A stretch of 6,660 nucleotides of DNA from Alphaproteobacteria bacterium (GCA_023259875.1 JALRFL010000029.1:1-6660), one strand, 5' to 3'; counted from the stretch's first letter, positions 1-6,165 are shown. A program made the numbers and translations. Notes: a model not told the origin generated them from the sequence alone.

Positions 1-119
1 AGACTTTGAGTGCTCTGTTGATGACGAATATTAAGAACACCATAATCGGGATTGGGAAGTGCAGTTGACGCTATAATTTCATCATCATAGCTTCTAGACA
101 CTAAGCGGTACCTAAACAT
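1..119 (-). CDS. partial open frame of unknown identity running off the left edge
   Basis: On the minus strand a frame different from znuA stays open from about 158 to the window edge; its first ATG is at 119-117 and gives 39 residues beginning MFRYRLVSRS and including STALPNPDYG. I do not recognise the protein. The composition looks protein-like, but codons such as AGA, AGG and ATA are more frequent than in neighbouring genes and GC is 48/120 (40%), against 62/120 (52%) in the next 120 bases (hand counts). No convincing ribosome binding site precedes the ATG. It could be the start of a different gene, the interior of a gene joined to znuA by a rearrangement, or chance open frame. Existence as a gene is uncertain. 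Confidence 0.25.
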   Translation of the reverse strand, partial: MFRYRLVSRSYDDEIIASTALPNPDYGVLNIRHQQSTQS

Positions 120-781
120 CCAACTATTTCTATTGCGTTGATTTCCGCCTGAAGTTTAGCCAACTCTGTTTGGCCTGCGGCCACATTTGCGCGGTAAGCG
201 GCGGCATTTGCAGGGTCAGCCTCTGCCAAAACTTCAGCAATGTGATTTAGCCACACCATGCCGTTATCGGGCGAAAGCCATAGATGAGGGTCAATATGAC
301 CCTGTCCATCATCATCATGATTAGCATGGTCAGAATGATCGTCATGATCAGCATGTTCGGAGTGGTCGTCATGATCACCATCATGATCATGCCGTTCAAA
401 TAAGGCGCTATCGCGATAGGGTAGCAATGTTGTTCCTCGCGCCTTTAATAAGGATATGATAACGGCATCATCCGCCAAGGTTGACATCGCATCGTCAAGC
501 CAGGGGGTTAGGTCTGGTCCTATCCAAAAGATCACATCCGCGTGTTGTAACGCCGCCGCCTCTGATGGTCTTAGGCTATATTCATGCGGACTGGCCCCCG
601 GCGCAATGATAAGAGAAGGGGCGCCAACCCCATCCATCACCCTTGCAACAAGCGAATGCACAGGCGCGATATCCGCCGCTACGTGCGGCGTTTCAGCAAA
701 GGAAACACCCGCAAAACAGAGCATCATCATAAAGCACGCAAAGCGGTGGGTTTGGCGAAGAAGCGATCTGATGTTTCGCAT
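101..781 (-). CDS. znuA: zinc ABC transporter substrate-binding protein ZnuA, C-terminally truncated
   Basis: Periplasmic zinc-binding component of the ZnuABC high-affinity uptake system (cluster A-I metal-binding family). Residues 1-29 form a signal peptide: a basic start, a hydrophobic core at about 17-27, and likely cleavage after SFA. Zinc-ligand histidines of the N-terminal lobe are visible at H42 (PVHSLV), H66 (GASPHEYSLRPS) and H166 (DPHLWLSP). A His/Asp-rich loop occupies about 131-162, typical of ZnuA rather than manganese-binding relatives. The protein is only 226 residues, against roughly 300-330 for the family. Similarity seems to end near residue 217 (LQAEINAIE), after which nine unrelated residues lead to a stop. 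The whole C-terminal lobe, including its conserved HDAY-type segment and fourth metal-ligand region, is missing. It may therefore be a pseudogene, a rearrangement product or an assembly junction. The gene is divergent from zur-znuCB and shares their candidate Zur operator. No clear Shine-Dalgarno precedes the ATG; the start is chosen because it gives a complete signal peptide. Confidence 0.85.
   Translation of the reverse strand: MRNIRSLLRQTHRFACFMMMLCFAGVSFAETPHVAADIAPVHSLVARVMDGVGAPSLIIAPGASPHEYSLRPSEAAALQHADVIFWIGPDLTPWLDDAMSTLADDAVIISLLKARGTTLLPYRDSALFERHDHDGDHDDHSEHADHDDHSDHANHDDDGQGHIDPHLWLSPDNGMVWLNHIAEVLAEADPANAAAYRANVAAGQTELAKLQAEINAIEIVGCLGTA
296..391 (-). repeat. His/Asp-rich low-complexity tract within znuA
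   Basis: Degenerate repeats of CAT/GAT-type codons encode residues 131-162 of ZnuA, built from HD, HDH and HDDH units. In this family the tract is the flexible charged loop near the zinc site, proposed to capture or sense zinc. At DNA level it shares CATGATCA-type words with the 3' end of znuC (2110-2160), so the two loci carry short similar simple-sequence tracts. Confidence 0.8.
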
Positions 782-814
782 GGTGGGGATACCGCTTAGG
801 ATGTTAAACTAGGC

Positions 815-843
815 TAGACTTTTCAATTTATATATGTGATAAC
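815..843 (+). promoter_or_regulatory. candidate promoter for zur-znuC-znuB
   Basis: On the plus strand TAGACT (815-820) and GATAAC (838-843) are separated by 17 bases, each matching four of six consensus positions. The -10 overlaps the candidate Zur operator, consistent with autoregulated zur. The leader to the zur ATG at 914 would be about 65 bases. Both elements are weak matches, so other placements are possible. Confidence 0.25.
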
Positions 844-858
844 ATAACATTTAGTCAA
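829..858 (-). promoter_or_regulatory. candidate sigma-70-type promoter for znuA
   Basis: Read on the minus strand, TTGACT (853-858) matches the -35 consensus at five of six bases. It is followed after 18 bases by TATATA (829-834), an acceptable -10. Transcription would start near 822, leaving a leader of about 40 bases before the znuA ATG at 781. The spacer contains the candidate Zur operator, the arrangement expected for repression. Assigned by eye only. Confidence 0.45.
834..850. promoter_or_regulatory. candidate Zur operator
   Basis: ATGTGATAACATAACAT is an imperfect palindrome with symmetric half-sites of the form ATGTnAT...ATnACAT. It resembles the AT-rich GTTAT...ATAAC-like Zur sites of alphaproteobacteria. 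It lies midway between the divergent znuA and zur starts (781 and 914) and between the -35 and -10 of the candidate znuA promoter. Bound, zinc-loaded Zur would block both znuA and zur-znuC-znuB. The site is an inference from position and symmetry. Confidence 0.55.
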
Positions 859-913
859 GGCTTATGTGATCGGCGGCGGCAAATGCGAAACTCTGGGAAA
901 GCTATAATATCTG

Positions 914-1429
914 ATGACCAGCCTTCAACCTAAGGCCAAGCGTGGCGGTAATCCGGTAGGATTTGAGACCCATGATCACGCCCATTGCATCGGCACAGCC
1001 ATTTCCGCGGCAGATACCTTATGTGAACAAAAGGCCCTAAGGCTTACCCCGGTTCGGCGCAAGACCCTTGAGATATTACTTCAAGAACATCGCGCTATCG
1101 GTGCGTATGAGATGCTTGATCACTTGCGTGAAGCTGGGTTCGGATCACAGCCGCCCGTGGCTTATCGGGCGCTTGAGTTTCTTGTCGCTAACGGATTGGC
1201 GCATAAAATTGAACGGCTCAACGCCTTCATTGCCTGCACCCATCCCGGCGCCACCCATTCGCCAGCCTTTATGATTTGCCGGCTTTGCCAATCCGTCGCC
1301 GAAGCCCGATCCACCCATATTGGCGGATCATTTATTGATGCCGCCGATGCGGTGGGTTTTCAGATTGAACAAACCGTGATTGAGGCAGAGGGTGTCTGTC
1401 CTGCCTGCACCCAAGAGGCTAAGGCATGA
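914..1429 (+). CDS. zur: Fur-family zinc uptake regulator Zur
   Basis: Zinc-responsive transcriptional repressor. The N-terminal half (about 35-100) is the Fur winged-helix DNA-binding domain, including LTPVRRKTLEILL and the recognition-helix region PPVAYRALEFLVANGLAHKIE. Two CxxC pairs, C122/C125 and C162/C165, form the structural zinc site. H97, C108, H115 and E130 are spaced from these cysteines as in the sensory zinc site of E. coli Zur, which supports Zur over Fur, Mur or PerR. The 171 residues include a short His-containing extension (HDHAHC, 20-25). The first gene of the rightward operon, it overlaps znuC by 4 bp (ATGA at 1426-1429), so Zur and the transporter are made together. The start is the first ATG in frame; only a weak GGGAAA precedes it. 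Identification as Zur is firm; which promoters it binds is inferred. Confidence 0.93.
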   Translation: MTSLQPKAKRGGNPVGFETHDHAHCIGTAISAADTLCEQKALRLTPVRRKTLEILLQEHRAIGAYEMLDHLREAGFGSQPPVAYRALEFLVANGLAHKIERLNAFIACTHPGATHSPAFMICRLCQSVAEARSTHIGGSFIDAADAVGFQIEQTVIEAEGVCPACTQEAKA

Positions 1430-2190
1430 CTCTCATTTCTGCTCAGAATATCAGCGTTGGCTATGGGGCAAATATAGTCCTGCGTCATGTGTCCTTGGCC
1501 ATTGATGCTGGTGAAATTATTACGATTGTTGGCCCGAACGGGTCTGGCAAAACCACCTTGCTGCGCGCTTTGATTGGGGCAATACCGCCAAGCGAAGGCA
1601 TGGTAACACGCCAGAAGGGGCTTCGGGTTGGCTACATTCCCCAAAAACTGCATATTGACCCTACTCTGCCTATCACGGTTGAGCGGTTCTTGCGTCTGAC
1701 TAGCGGTGTTAAACCTAGCGCAGCTATGCCAGATTTGGCAGAACGGCTTATCGCAAAACAAATGACCGCCCAGATGTCTGAATTATCAGGCGGCCAGTTG
1801 CAACGAGTTTTGCTTGCTCGCGCGCTTTTGAACACCCCTCAGATCTTATTGCTAGATGAAGCCACACAAGGTCTTGATCAACCCGGTTCAGCGGCGTTTT
1901 ATCGCCAGATTGAAGAGGTCAGAAATCAGACAGGCTGTGCTGTTCTTATGATCAGCCATGAATTGCATGTTGTTATGAGCGCGTCTGATCGGGTGATCTG
2001 CCTGAATGGTCATATCTGCTGTGAGGGCACGCCAGAAAATGTGTCTGCCGCGCCAGAATATCGCGCGCTCTTTGGTACGGGAACGGCAGGGGCGCTTGCG
2101 CTTTACCGGCATGAACATGATCATCATCACGATCATGACCATGACCATCTTTCTGCACATAACGACACTAAGGCGGCAGAGTCATGCTAG
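1426..2190 (+). CDS. znuC: zinc ABC transporter ATP-binding protein ZnuC
   Basis: Cytoplasmic ATPase that drives zinc import through ZnuB. Complete ABC domain: Walker A GPNGSGKTT (36-44), Q-loop glutamine 73, signature LSGGQ (120-124), Walker B ILLLDE (140-145) followed by the D-loop, and the H-loop histidine 178 (ISHEL). The 254-residue length is normal. The C-terminal tail (about 229-245) is strikingly His/Asp rich, with nine histidines in seventeen residues, and may bind zinc on the cytosolic side. The start overlaps the zur stop (ATGA), with AGAGG and AAGG just upstream as possible ribosome binding signals. The end overlaps the znuB start by 7 bp, indicating translational coupling. Neighbouring zur, znuB and znuA point to zinc rather than manganese or iron as the substrate. 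Confidence 0.95.
   Translation: MTLISAQNISVGYGANIVLRHVSLAIDAGEIITIVGPNGSGKTTLLRALIGAIPPSEGMVTRQKGLRVGYIPQKLHIDPTLPITVERFLRLTSGVKPSAAMPDLAERLIAKQMTAQMSELSGGQLQRVLLARALLNTPQILLLDEATQGLDQPGSAAFYRQIEEVRNQTGCAVLMISHELHVVMSASDRVICLNGHICCEGTPENVSAAPEYRALFGTGTAGALALYRHEHDHHHDHDHDHLSAHNDTKAAESC
2110..2160 (+). repeat. His/Asp-rich C-terminal tail of znuC
   Basis: CATGAT/GACCAT codon repeats encode residues 229-245 of ZnuC, with histidines at 229, 231, 233-235, 237, 239, 241 and 245. It lies outside the conserved ABC fold. It resembles the ZnuA loop in composition, so a metal-binding or metal-buffering role is plausible but unproven. Confidence 0.75.
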
Positions 2191-2975
2191 ATGATTTTAT
2201 GATCCGCGCCGCGCTTGCTGGAATGGGGGTCGCCTTGGCCGCGGCTCCTTTGGGGAGTTTTGTAGTATGGCGGCGCATGGCTTATTTTGGTGATGCGACC
2301 GCCCACGCGGCTATCCTTGGGGTAGCTTTGTCTCTGGCTTTGCAAGTGTCGCTCTTTGCTGGGGTTATGACAGCGGCGCTCGTCATGGCGTTAGCCGTGA
2401 CCATGCTGGCTGGACGCGGTTTTGCCATGGATACTTTGCTGGGTGTGTTGGCGCATTCTGCCCTCGCCTTTGGGTTAGTGGCCGTATCCTTTCTGTCAGG
2501 TATTCGCATTGATCTGATGAGTTATTTATTTGGTGATATTCTAGCGGTATCACACACTGATCTGATGGTGATATGGGGCGGCGCCTTTCTGGTCATAGGT
2601 TTGATCAGTTGGCGCTGGACAGGATTGCTGACCTCAACCTTGAGTGAGGAATTGGCCTATGCAAGCGGCTTTGATCCTAGACGCGAGCGGCTGATCCTGA
2701 CAATCGCGCTTGCTATTACCGTCGCCGTTGCCATTAAGGTGGTGGGTGTGCTGTTGATTGCGGCCATGTTGATTATTCCTGCCGCCGCAGCAAGGCCGTT
2801 ATCACGCACACCTGAACAAATGGTTATAATAGCGGCGGCAATCGGCAGCATCTCTGCGGTGGTTGGCTTGCAAGCGGCTTATAGCCTCGACAGTCCTGCT
2901 GGGCCATCGATGGTCTGTGTGGCGGCGATCCTTTTTTCTCTCACTAGCCTCGTTAAGACTATACGGCGGATTTGA
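2184..2975 (+). CDS. znuB: zinc ABC transporter permease ZnuB
   Basis: Inner-membrane permease of the ABC-3 family that forms the zinc channel with ZnuC. It has 263 residues, mostly hydrophobic, with about seven or eight membrane segments. Family landmarks include FGDATAHAAILG (35-46), LFGDILAVS (115-123), the cytoplasmic EELAYASG segment (155-162) that should contact the ATPase, KVVGVLLIAAMLIIPAAAA (185-203), and SLDSPAGP (234-241) before the last helix. The start ATG at 2184 lies inside the last codons of znuC, a 7-bp overlap, with a GGCGG-like sequence upstream; a second in-frame ATG five codons on is possible. Together with zur and znuC it forms one operon. Only 63 bp separate it from sulP, and no strong terminator is visible there. 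Confidence 0.93.
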   Translation: MLDDFMIRAALAGMGVALAAAPLGSFVVWRRMAYFGDATAHAAILGVALSLALQVSLFAGVMTAALVMALAVTMLAGRGFAMDTLLGVLAHSALAFGLVAVSFLSGIRIDLMSYLFGDILAVSHTDLMVIWGGAFLVIGLISWRWTGLLTSTLSEELAYASGFDPRRERLILTIALAITVAVAIKVVGVLLIAAMLIIPAAAARPLSRTPEQMVIIAAAIGSISAVVGLQAAYSLDSPAGPSMVCVAAILFSLTSLVKTIRRI

Positions 2976-2999
2976 CAATCCTGCCTCTTAGCCCTTAAG

Positions 3000-3015
3000 T
3001 TGTGGCCACCCACAA
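3000..3015 (+). other. small hairpin between znuB and sulP
   Basis: TTGTGG (3000-3005) pairs perfectly with CCACAA (3010-3015) across a four-base loop. It lies in the 63-bp gap after znuB. What follows is a C run, not a T run, so it is not a standard intrinsic terminator. It might attenuate read-through or be incidental. Confidence 0.3.
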
Positions 3016-3038
3016 TCCCCCCACCATAAAGGCACTTC

Positions 3039-4664
3039 ATGTTATTATTTTTTTCCGGCTGGCTTCCCCGGTTTCTCATCGGTATGTCTTACCATGAGAA
3101 CGCAAGACCAAACCTAAATCCGCGCCAAATTAGCATTGATATCCTTTCAGGACTGACCGTGTCATTGGCATTAGTTCCAGAGGCGGTGGCCTTTGCCTTT
3201 GTGGCAGGGGTTGAACCTCTGGTTGGGCTTTATGCCGCTTTTATTGTTGGCATCATTACCGCTGTTATTGGTGGCAGACCGGGGATGATCTCTGGGGCGA
3301 CGGGGGCACTGGCTGTGGTTATGGTATCGCTAGTCACTATCCATGGGCCGGAATATTTGTTTGCCACGGTAATCCTGATGGGGCTCTTTGAATTATTGGC
3401 TGGGGTTTTGCGCTGGGGCAAGTTTATCCGCCTGATCCCTTATCCCGTCATGCTAGGTTTTGTTAATGGCTTGGCGATTGTCATTGGCCTTTCGCAGATT
3501 GAACAATTTCAAACTTCTGGGCATGGCGCTCACCCTGATCAGGCGGAATGGATTTCTGGAACTTTGCTCTATTATACGCTAGGGCTGATTGCATTGACCA
3601 TGGCTTTGATCTGGTTGACGCCGCGTTTCACCAAAATCATTCCTGCGCCTCTGGTCGCTATTGGAGTGGTTTCTCTTCTGGTTATCGGATTTCAAATTGA
3701 TGTGCCTCGCATTGGGGATTTGGCAAGTCTTGCAGGGGGTTTTCCTGAGTTTTCCATCCCAATGGTGCCTTTGACACTTGAAACCTTAGCCATCATCTTT
3801 CCCTATGCTCTAATTCTAGCGGCAATTGGTCTGATCGAAAGCTTGCTAACCCTGAATCTGGTTGGGGATATGACCGATCAGCGTGGCGGAGCATCACAAG
3901 AATGCCTCGCGCAAGGCACGGCCAATGTCGTGACGGGATTTTTTGGCGGCATGGGTGGATGCGCTATGATTGGCCAGTCGATGATTAATGTAAAATCAGG
4001 GGGGCGAACACGCATTGCTGGCATCACGGCATCATTATTTTTGCTTAGCTATATTCTGTTTGCTTCAACCTTAATTGAACAAATTCCTATCGCCGCCCTT
4101 ATTGGGGTTATGTTCATGGTGGTGATTGGGACTTTTGCTTGGAATTCTATCCGAACTCTGTTCAAAATTCCTCGCTCAGACGCGCTTGTGGTGATTACAG
4201 TCACTGCGATTACGGTGGTTGAGGATTTGGCTATCGCCGTTGTTGTTGGGGTGATTATGTCCGCCCTAGTCTATGCGTGGAACGCGGCAACACGGATTAA
4301 CGCCAAAAAACGCCCATCGGTTCAGGAAAAAGGCGCCTTAGTCTATGAGATTGAAGGGCCATTGTTTTTTGGCTCATCCGCCGGATTTCGGGAATTATTC
4401 ACGGTCGCTGACGATCCCGACCATGTGATTATTGATTTTGCCAAATCACGAGTTGTTGACCAGTCGGCGTTGCAAGCCATTGAGGATATTGCCGGAAAAT
4501 ACCACGCCGCCAATAAACATATCAAACTGCGCCATCTTAGCCATGATTGTCACCGTCTGCTCACCCGATCAGGCCAGTTAATGATCGATAGCGATGATGA
4601 TCCTGATTATATGATTGCCGCCGATTACGGGGTAAAACTTGGTGTTTTTGGCTCTGATCATTAG
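3039..4664 (+). CDS. SulP-family inorganic anion transporter with STAS domain
   Basis: Inner-membrane anion transporter or symporter of the SLC26/SulP family; known members carry sulfate, bicarbonate or related anions. The N-terminal part has the hallmark SGLTVSLALVPEAVAFAF (37-54) followed by GVEPLVGLYAAF, then GRPGMISGATGA (79-90), and later GGCAMIGQSMINVKSGGRTR (about 306-325), within roughly 10-14 membrane segments. A cytoplasmic STAS domain occupies about 432-535 (EGPLFFGSS, then VVDQSAL near 472-478). The 541-residue length is typical. The ATG at 3039 is preceded by AAAGG at good spacing; an internal ATG at 3084 would match the usual family start better but has no visible ribosome binding site. 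It lies 63 bp after znuB on the same strand and may be partly co-transcribed. Substrate cannot be assigned from sequence. Confidence 0.9.
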   Translation: MLLFFSGWLPRFLIGMSYHENARPNLNPRQISIDILSGLTVSLALVPEAVAFAFVAGVEPLVGLYAAFIVGIITAVIGGRPGMISGATGALAVVMVSLVTIHGPEYLFATVILMGLFELLAGVLRWGKFIRLIPYPVMLGFVNGLAIVIGLSQIEQFQTSGHGAHPDQAEWISGTLLYYTLGLIALTMALIWLTPRFTKIIPAPLVAIGVVSLLVIGFQIDVPRIGDLASLAGGFPEFSIPMVPLTLETLAIIFPYALILAAIGLIESLLTLNLVGDMTDQRGGASQECLAQGTANVVTGFFGGMGGCAMIGQSMINVKSGGRTRIAGITASLFLLSYILFASTLIEQIPIAALIGVMFMVVIGTFAWNSIRTLFKIPRSDALVVITVTAITVVEDLAIAVVVGVIMSALVYAWNAATRINAKKRPSVQEKGALVYEIEGPLFFGSSAGFRELFTVADDPDHVIIDFAKSRVVDQSALQAIEDIAGKYHAANKHIKLRHLSHDCHRLLTRSGQLMIDSDDDPDYMIAADYGVKLGVFGSDH

Positions 4665-4707
4665 CCGCTTGTGACATGGTGCGAATTTCACTTGCTCATT
4701 CTGATAT

Positions 4708-4743
4708 TTTACAGAAATATTTCAAAAACAATCTTTCTGTAAA
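4708..4743. promoter_or_regulatory. perfect 10-bp inverted repeat upstream of the PhyH gene
   Basis: TTTACAGAAA (4708-4717) and TTTCTGTAAA (4734-4743) are exact reverse complements separated by 16 bases. They end four bases before the AGGAG of the downstream gene. It could be a two-site operator for a transcription factor or an mRNA hairpin affecting translation start. No T run follows, so terminator function for sulP is unlikely. Direct reading of the sequence; function is inference. Confidence 0.5.
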
Positions 4744-4746
4744 TGC

Positions 4747-4751
4747 AGGAG
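4747..4751 (+). promoter_or_regulatory. Shine-Dalgarno of the PhyH-family gene
   Basis: AGGAG lies eight bases before the ATG at 4760. It is the strongest ribosome binding site in the window and fixes the start of the dioxygenase gene. Confidence 0.7.
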
Positions 4752-4759
4752 AATGACCA

Positions 4760-5554
4760 ATGAATGTCAACGCCCTTGTCTCTGATTATCATCGTGACGG
4801 TTATGTTTCTGGCATCCCTTTTTTAGATGCGGCAGAGGTCGCGCAGCATCGCAACGCGCTGGAGGAGGCGGAACAACAAATTGGCGGCTCACTGCATTAC
4901 CGTTTCAAAGTGCATACCATGTTGACCTCGCCTTTTGCTTTGGCGACGCGCCCTGATGTGCTGGATGTGGTTGAGGCGATGATCGGCCCAGATATTCTGC
5001 TTTATAATGTCACTTATATTATCAAAGAACCGCATTCCCCCAGCCATGTCAGCTGGCATCAAGACCTCACCTATTGGGGATTGAGCCATGATGACCAAGT
5101 GACCATGTGGCTGGCACTATCAGTTGCTGATGAAAAAAGTGGCTGTATGCGGATGATTCCCGGAAGCCATACCCAAGGCCGCGTTGAGCATGAGATCGGT
5201 GATGATGAAAATAATGTGCTGCTGCAAAGCCAGACCGTTCATGGGGTGCAAGAAAGTCAGGCCAAATTCTGCCCACTTAATCCCGGCGAGGCTTCGTTTC
5301 ATCACGGTTGGACCTTACACGCATCAATGCCAAATCACAGTGATGACCGGCGCATTGGTGTCAATGTGCAATATCTAGCCCCCCATGTTCGCCAGACTAA
5401 GCATGATTTGGATACCGCTATTCTGGTGCGCGGCAAGGATGACTACCACCATTTTGAATATGATGTTCCTGCCAGTTCTGATCTGTCGCCAGAGGGCATT
5501 AGAGAACAAAAAATGCTTGAAGACCGCTACAAATTGATTGCCGGACAGGAATAG
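4760..5554 (+). CDS. PhyH-family Fe(II)/2-oxoglutarate dioxygenase
   Basis: Soluble non-heme iron oxygenase of the phytanoyl-CoA dioxygenase superfamily, which hydroxylates small substrates using 2-oxoglutarate and O2. In 264 residues it has the iron-binding H100-x-D102 (SWHQDLTYWGL), the distal histidine H187 (HHGWTLHASMPN) and a following basic pair R197/R198 (DDRRIGVN) suited to bind 2-oxoglutarate; the stretch SGCMRMIPGSH (127-137) is typical of the fold. The active site therefore looks intact. Substrate is not identifiable. PhnY, the 2-aminoethylphosphonate hydroxylase, belongs to this superfamily, and the TmpA/TmpB-like genes converge on this one from 17 bp away, so a phosphonate or amine substrate is a reasonable guess. 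Members acting on other metabolites are common. The gene has its own AGGAG and an upstream inverted repeat, suggesting independent control. Confidence 0.88.
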   Translation: MNVNALVSDYHRDGYVSGIPFLDAAEVAQHRNALEEAEQQIGGSLHYRFKVHTMLTSPFALATRPDVLDVVEAMIGPDILLYNVTYIIKEPHSPSHVSWHQDLTYWGLSHDDQVTMWLALSVADEKSGCMRMIPGSHTQGRVEHEIGDDENNVLLQSQTVHGVQESQAKFCPLNPGEASFHHGWTLHASMPNHSDDRRIGVNVQYLAPHVRQTKHDLDTAILVRGKDDYHHFEYDVPASSDLSPEGIREQKMLEDRYKLIAGQE

Positions 5555-5574
5555 CCTATCAATAAAAGGGGCTA
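5552..5574. other. short dyad joining the two convergent stop codons
   Basis: TAGCC (5552-5556) and GGCTA (5570-5574) are inverted copies, each containing the stop codon of one of the converging genes. The stem is only five bases with a loop of 13 bases. It may weakly terminate in both directions, but no clear intrinsic terminator is present in this 17-bp gap. Confidence 0.2.
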
Positions 5575-6165
5575 ATGGTCATGCCCTGCTTTCAACACGC
5601 GGCGCATCATGGGTAAGTAATGTTCCAATGGTGGAACAGGCAATCCTGCGACTTTACCCTGATCATCACAACGCCTGACCAAGAGAATCTGTTCCAAATG
5701 CGGTTGGCTGGCAAAGGTTTTACATTCTTCTGCGCTCATCGGCCCACCTTGCAAGGTTAGCGAATGTTTTGACGCCTCTGACAGCCCTGCGTAATAGGCC
5801 GCATCCACAGCGCAGAGATAGCGTTTTGCCGCAACATGATGTTTTACGCACGCCACCACAGTTTCGGGAAATGCGCCCTCAAGCAAAACCGCGCCAGCGT
5901 CTTCGTGATAGCGGTCTTTAGTGTCTTGCATGGTAAAGGCCCCATGAGCCGAAGTAAAATGCCCAATATCATGGATCAGGGCGGCAATAATCGTGGCTTC
6001 GCTCGCCCCTGCCTCTGCCGCGAAATGCGCTGATTGCAACATATGTTCTGCCATGGTGACGGGCTCACCCAGATATTCTTCACTGCCATGACTTGAGAAA
6101 ATATCACAGATCGCGGTGATTAGGTCTTCGCCTTTTGGAGGGGCGGATAGGGGAGGTGTGGTCAT
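5572..6165 (-). CDS. tmpB: HD-domain phosphonate oxygenase, TmpB/PhnZ-like
   Basis: Predicted mixed-valent diiron oxygenase that splits the C-P bond of a 1-hydroxyphosphonate. In the TmpA/TmpB pathway this yields glycine betaine and phosphate; PhnZ makes glycine and phosphate. The HD ligand set is present: H41, H65-D66 (ALIHDIGHF), H87, H110 and D167. It also has the features that mark oxygenases rather than HD phosphohydrolases: the Y31-x-x-E34 pair (YLGE) and K114 four residues after H110. Spacings agree closely with the PhnZ residues as I recall them. SLTLQGGPMS (135-144) is a further shared segment. At 197 residues it matches the family. The start overlaps the stop of the upstream dioxygenase gene (ATGA), with AGAGGG (6173-6178) seven bases ahead. 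That pairing with a gamma-butyrobetaine hydroxylase-like partner favours TmpB over PhnZ, which pairs with a PhyH protein. The fine substrate is inferred. Confidence 0.82.
   Translation of the reverse strand: MTTPPLSAPPKGEDLITAICDIFSSHGSEEYLGEPVTMAEHMLQSAHFAAEAGASEATIIAALIHDIGHFTSAHGAFTMQDTKDRYHEDAGAVLLEGAFPETVVACVKHHVAAKRYLCAVDAAYYAGLSEASKHSLTLQGGPMSAEECKTFASQPHLEQILLVRRCDDQGKVAGLPVPPLEHYLPMMRRVLKAGHDH

Noticed and set aside
296..391. Repeated CATGATCA-like words considered as a CRISPR or tandem-repeat array
   Set aside because: The units are irregular, have no spacers and are explained by His and Asp codons of the ZnuA loop.
456..812. 118-codon plus-strand open frame antisense to znuA
   Set aside because: It lies entirely over the znuA signal peptide and N-terminal lobe plus its leader, shows no family motif and has no ribosome binding site; it is a shadow of znuA.
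1360..1761. 133-codon minus-strand open frame over zur and znuC
   Set aside because: It is antisense to the Walker A region of znuC and to the 3' end of zur, both strongly supported, and its translation shows no recognisable domain.
3000..3020. Intrinsic terminator after znuB
   Set aside because: The hairpin has only a six-base stem and is followed by a C run rather than a T run.
3039..3083. Moving the sulP start to the internal ATG at 3084
   Set aside because: The internal ATG fits the family start slightly better but lacks any ribosome binding signal, whereas AAAGG precedes 3039.
5572..6165. HD protein as a simple nucleotide phosphohydrolase
   Set aside because: The Y-x-x-E pair ahead of the first ligand and the lysine after H110 mark the oxygenase branch, and the overlapping dioxygenase gene fits that role.
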